Source of the DNA: Cephalopachus bancanus
Taxonomy: Eukaryota > Chordata > Mammalia > Primates > Tarsiidae
Reading direction: 5' to 3'
Assembly (NCBI GenBank): GCA_027257055.1
Contig: JAPVLO010000382.1
Location: 1-64,000, forward strand
Length of the DNA: 64,000 bases
A program made the translations under genes and the position numbers. Of the stretch, positions 63,942 to 64,000 are shown in pieces. The notes below the pieces were generated by a model. It searched no databases and had not been told where the DNA came from. It saw nothing but the letters and a program-made list of their open reading frames with translations. Positions within the stretch are counted from its first letter, which is position 1. Every line of letters begins with the position of its first letter.

Positions 63942-64000
63942 GCCTGGCGTGGTGGCTCACGCTTATAATCCCAGCACTTTGGGAGGCCGAGGTGAGAGGC
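63942..64000 (+). mobile_element. Alu-type SINE, partial at window edge
   Basis: GGCCTGGCGTGGTGGCTCAC to the window end. Confidence 0.88.

Overview
The window is primate nuclear DNA. It holds one complete protein-coding gene, on the plus strand, in a dense field of Alu-type SINEs. The gene is DDX47, a nucleolar DEAD-box RNA helicase. Twelve coding exons (start codon 8090, stop codon 23279-23281) join with GT-AG introns throughout into an open frame of 455 residues carrying all the helicase motifs. The SINEs are Alu dimers, but many share marks unlike human Alu: a linker reading CAATAAATCAAAAAATTAGC, a 3' end reading GAGACTCCAACTC, and for the youngest group a start reading GGCTCAGCCTGTAATCCC. 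From these marks, and from the absence of human-type young AluY copies, I infer a strepsirrhine primate, most likely a lemur. The species cannot be fixed by eye.

Layout. 1-7800 is upstream intergenic DNA: a retrocopy of HNRNPA0 (about 401-1653) with an inverted structure, then a run of SINEs. 7800-8230 is a CpG-rich promoter with a ZNF143-type element, an ETS site and a YY1-like site over the start codon. 8090-23722 is DDX47, whose introns carry SINEs, L2, MIR, an L1M fragment and a Tigger-like fragment. 23723-64000 is downstream intergenic DNA with no gene I can support. In human, DDX47 lies between APOLD1 and GPRC5A; if order is conserved, the right part of the window leads toward GPRC5A.

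The downstream part contains a small mariner-type element with clear inverted ends (30196-30435), MaLR-type LTRs (25795-26520, 26579-27026, 49705-50434, 51390-51805) and a long decayed minus-strand L1 (about 37565-45510). That L1 is split by seven SINEs and a Tigger-group DNA transposon. A young direct duplication of about 395 bp (36687-37080 and 37806-38202) overlaps its 3' end, and a plus-strand L1 3' end lies at 58625-59651. About 80 SINE copies or fragments are listed. Several 0.3-1.1 kb blocks remain unclassified and are marked as such.

I found no novel gene system, CRISPR array, operon or tRNA/rRNA gene. The most interesting signals are structural: a probable twin-primed retrocopy, SINE targets used twice in succession, a young SINE lineage with its own diagnostic deletion, a very short retroposed transcript end, a locally templated inverted insertion, and inverted SINE pairs in DDX47 introns. 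SINE borders are accurate to roughly 5-10 bases unless a target duplication is given.
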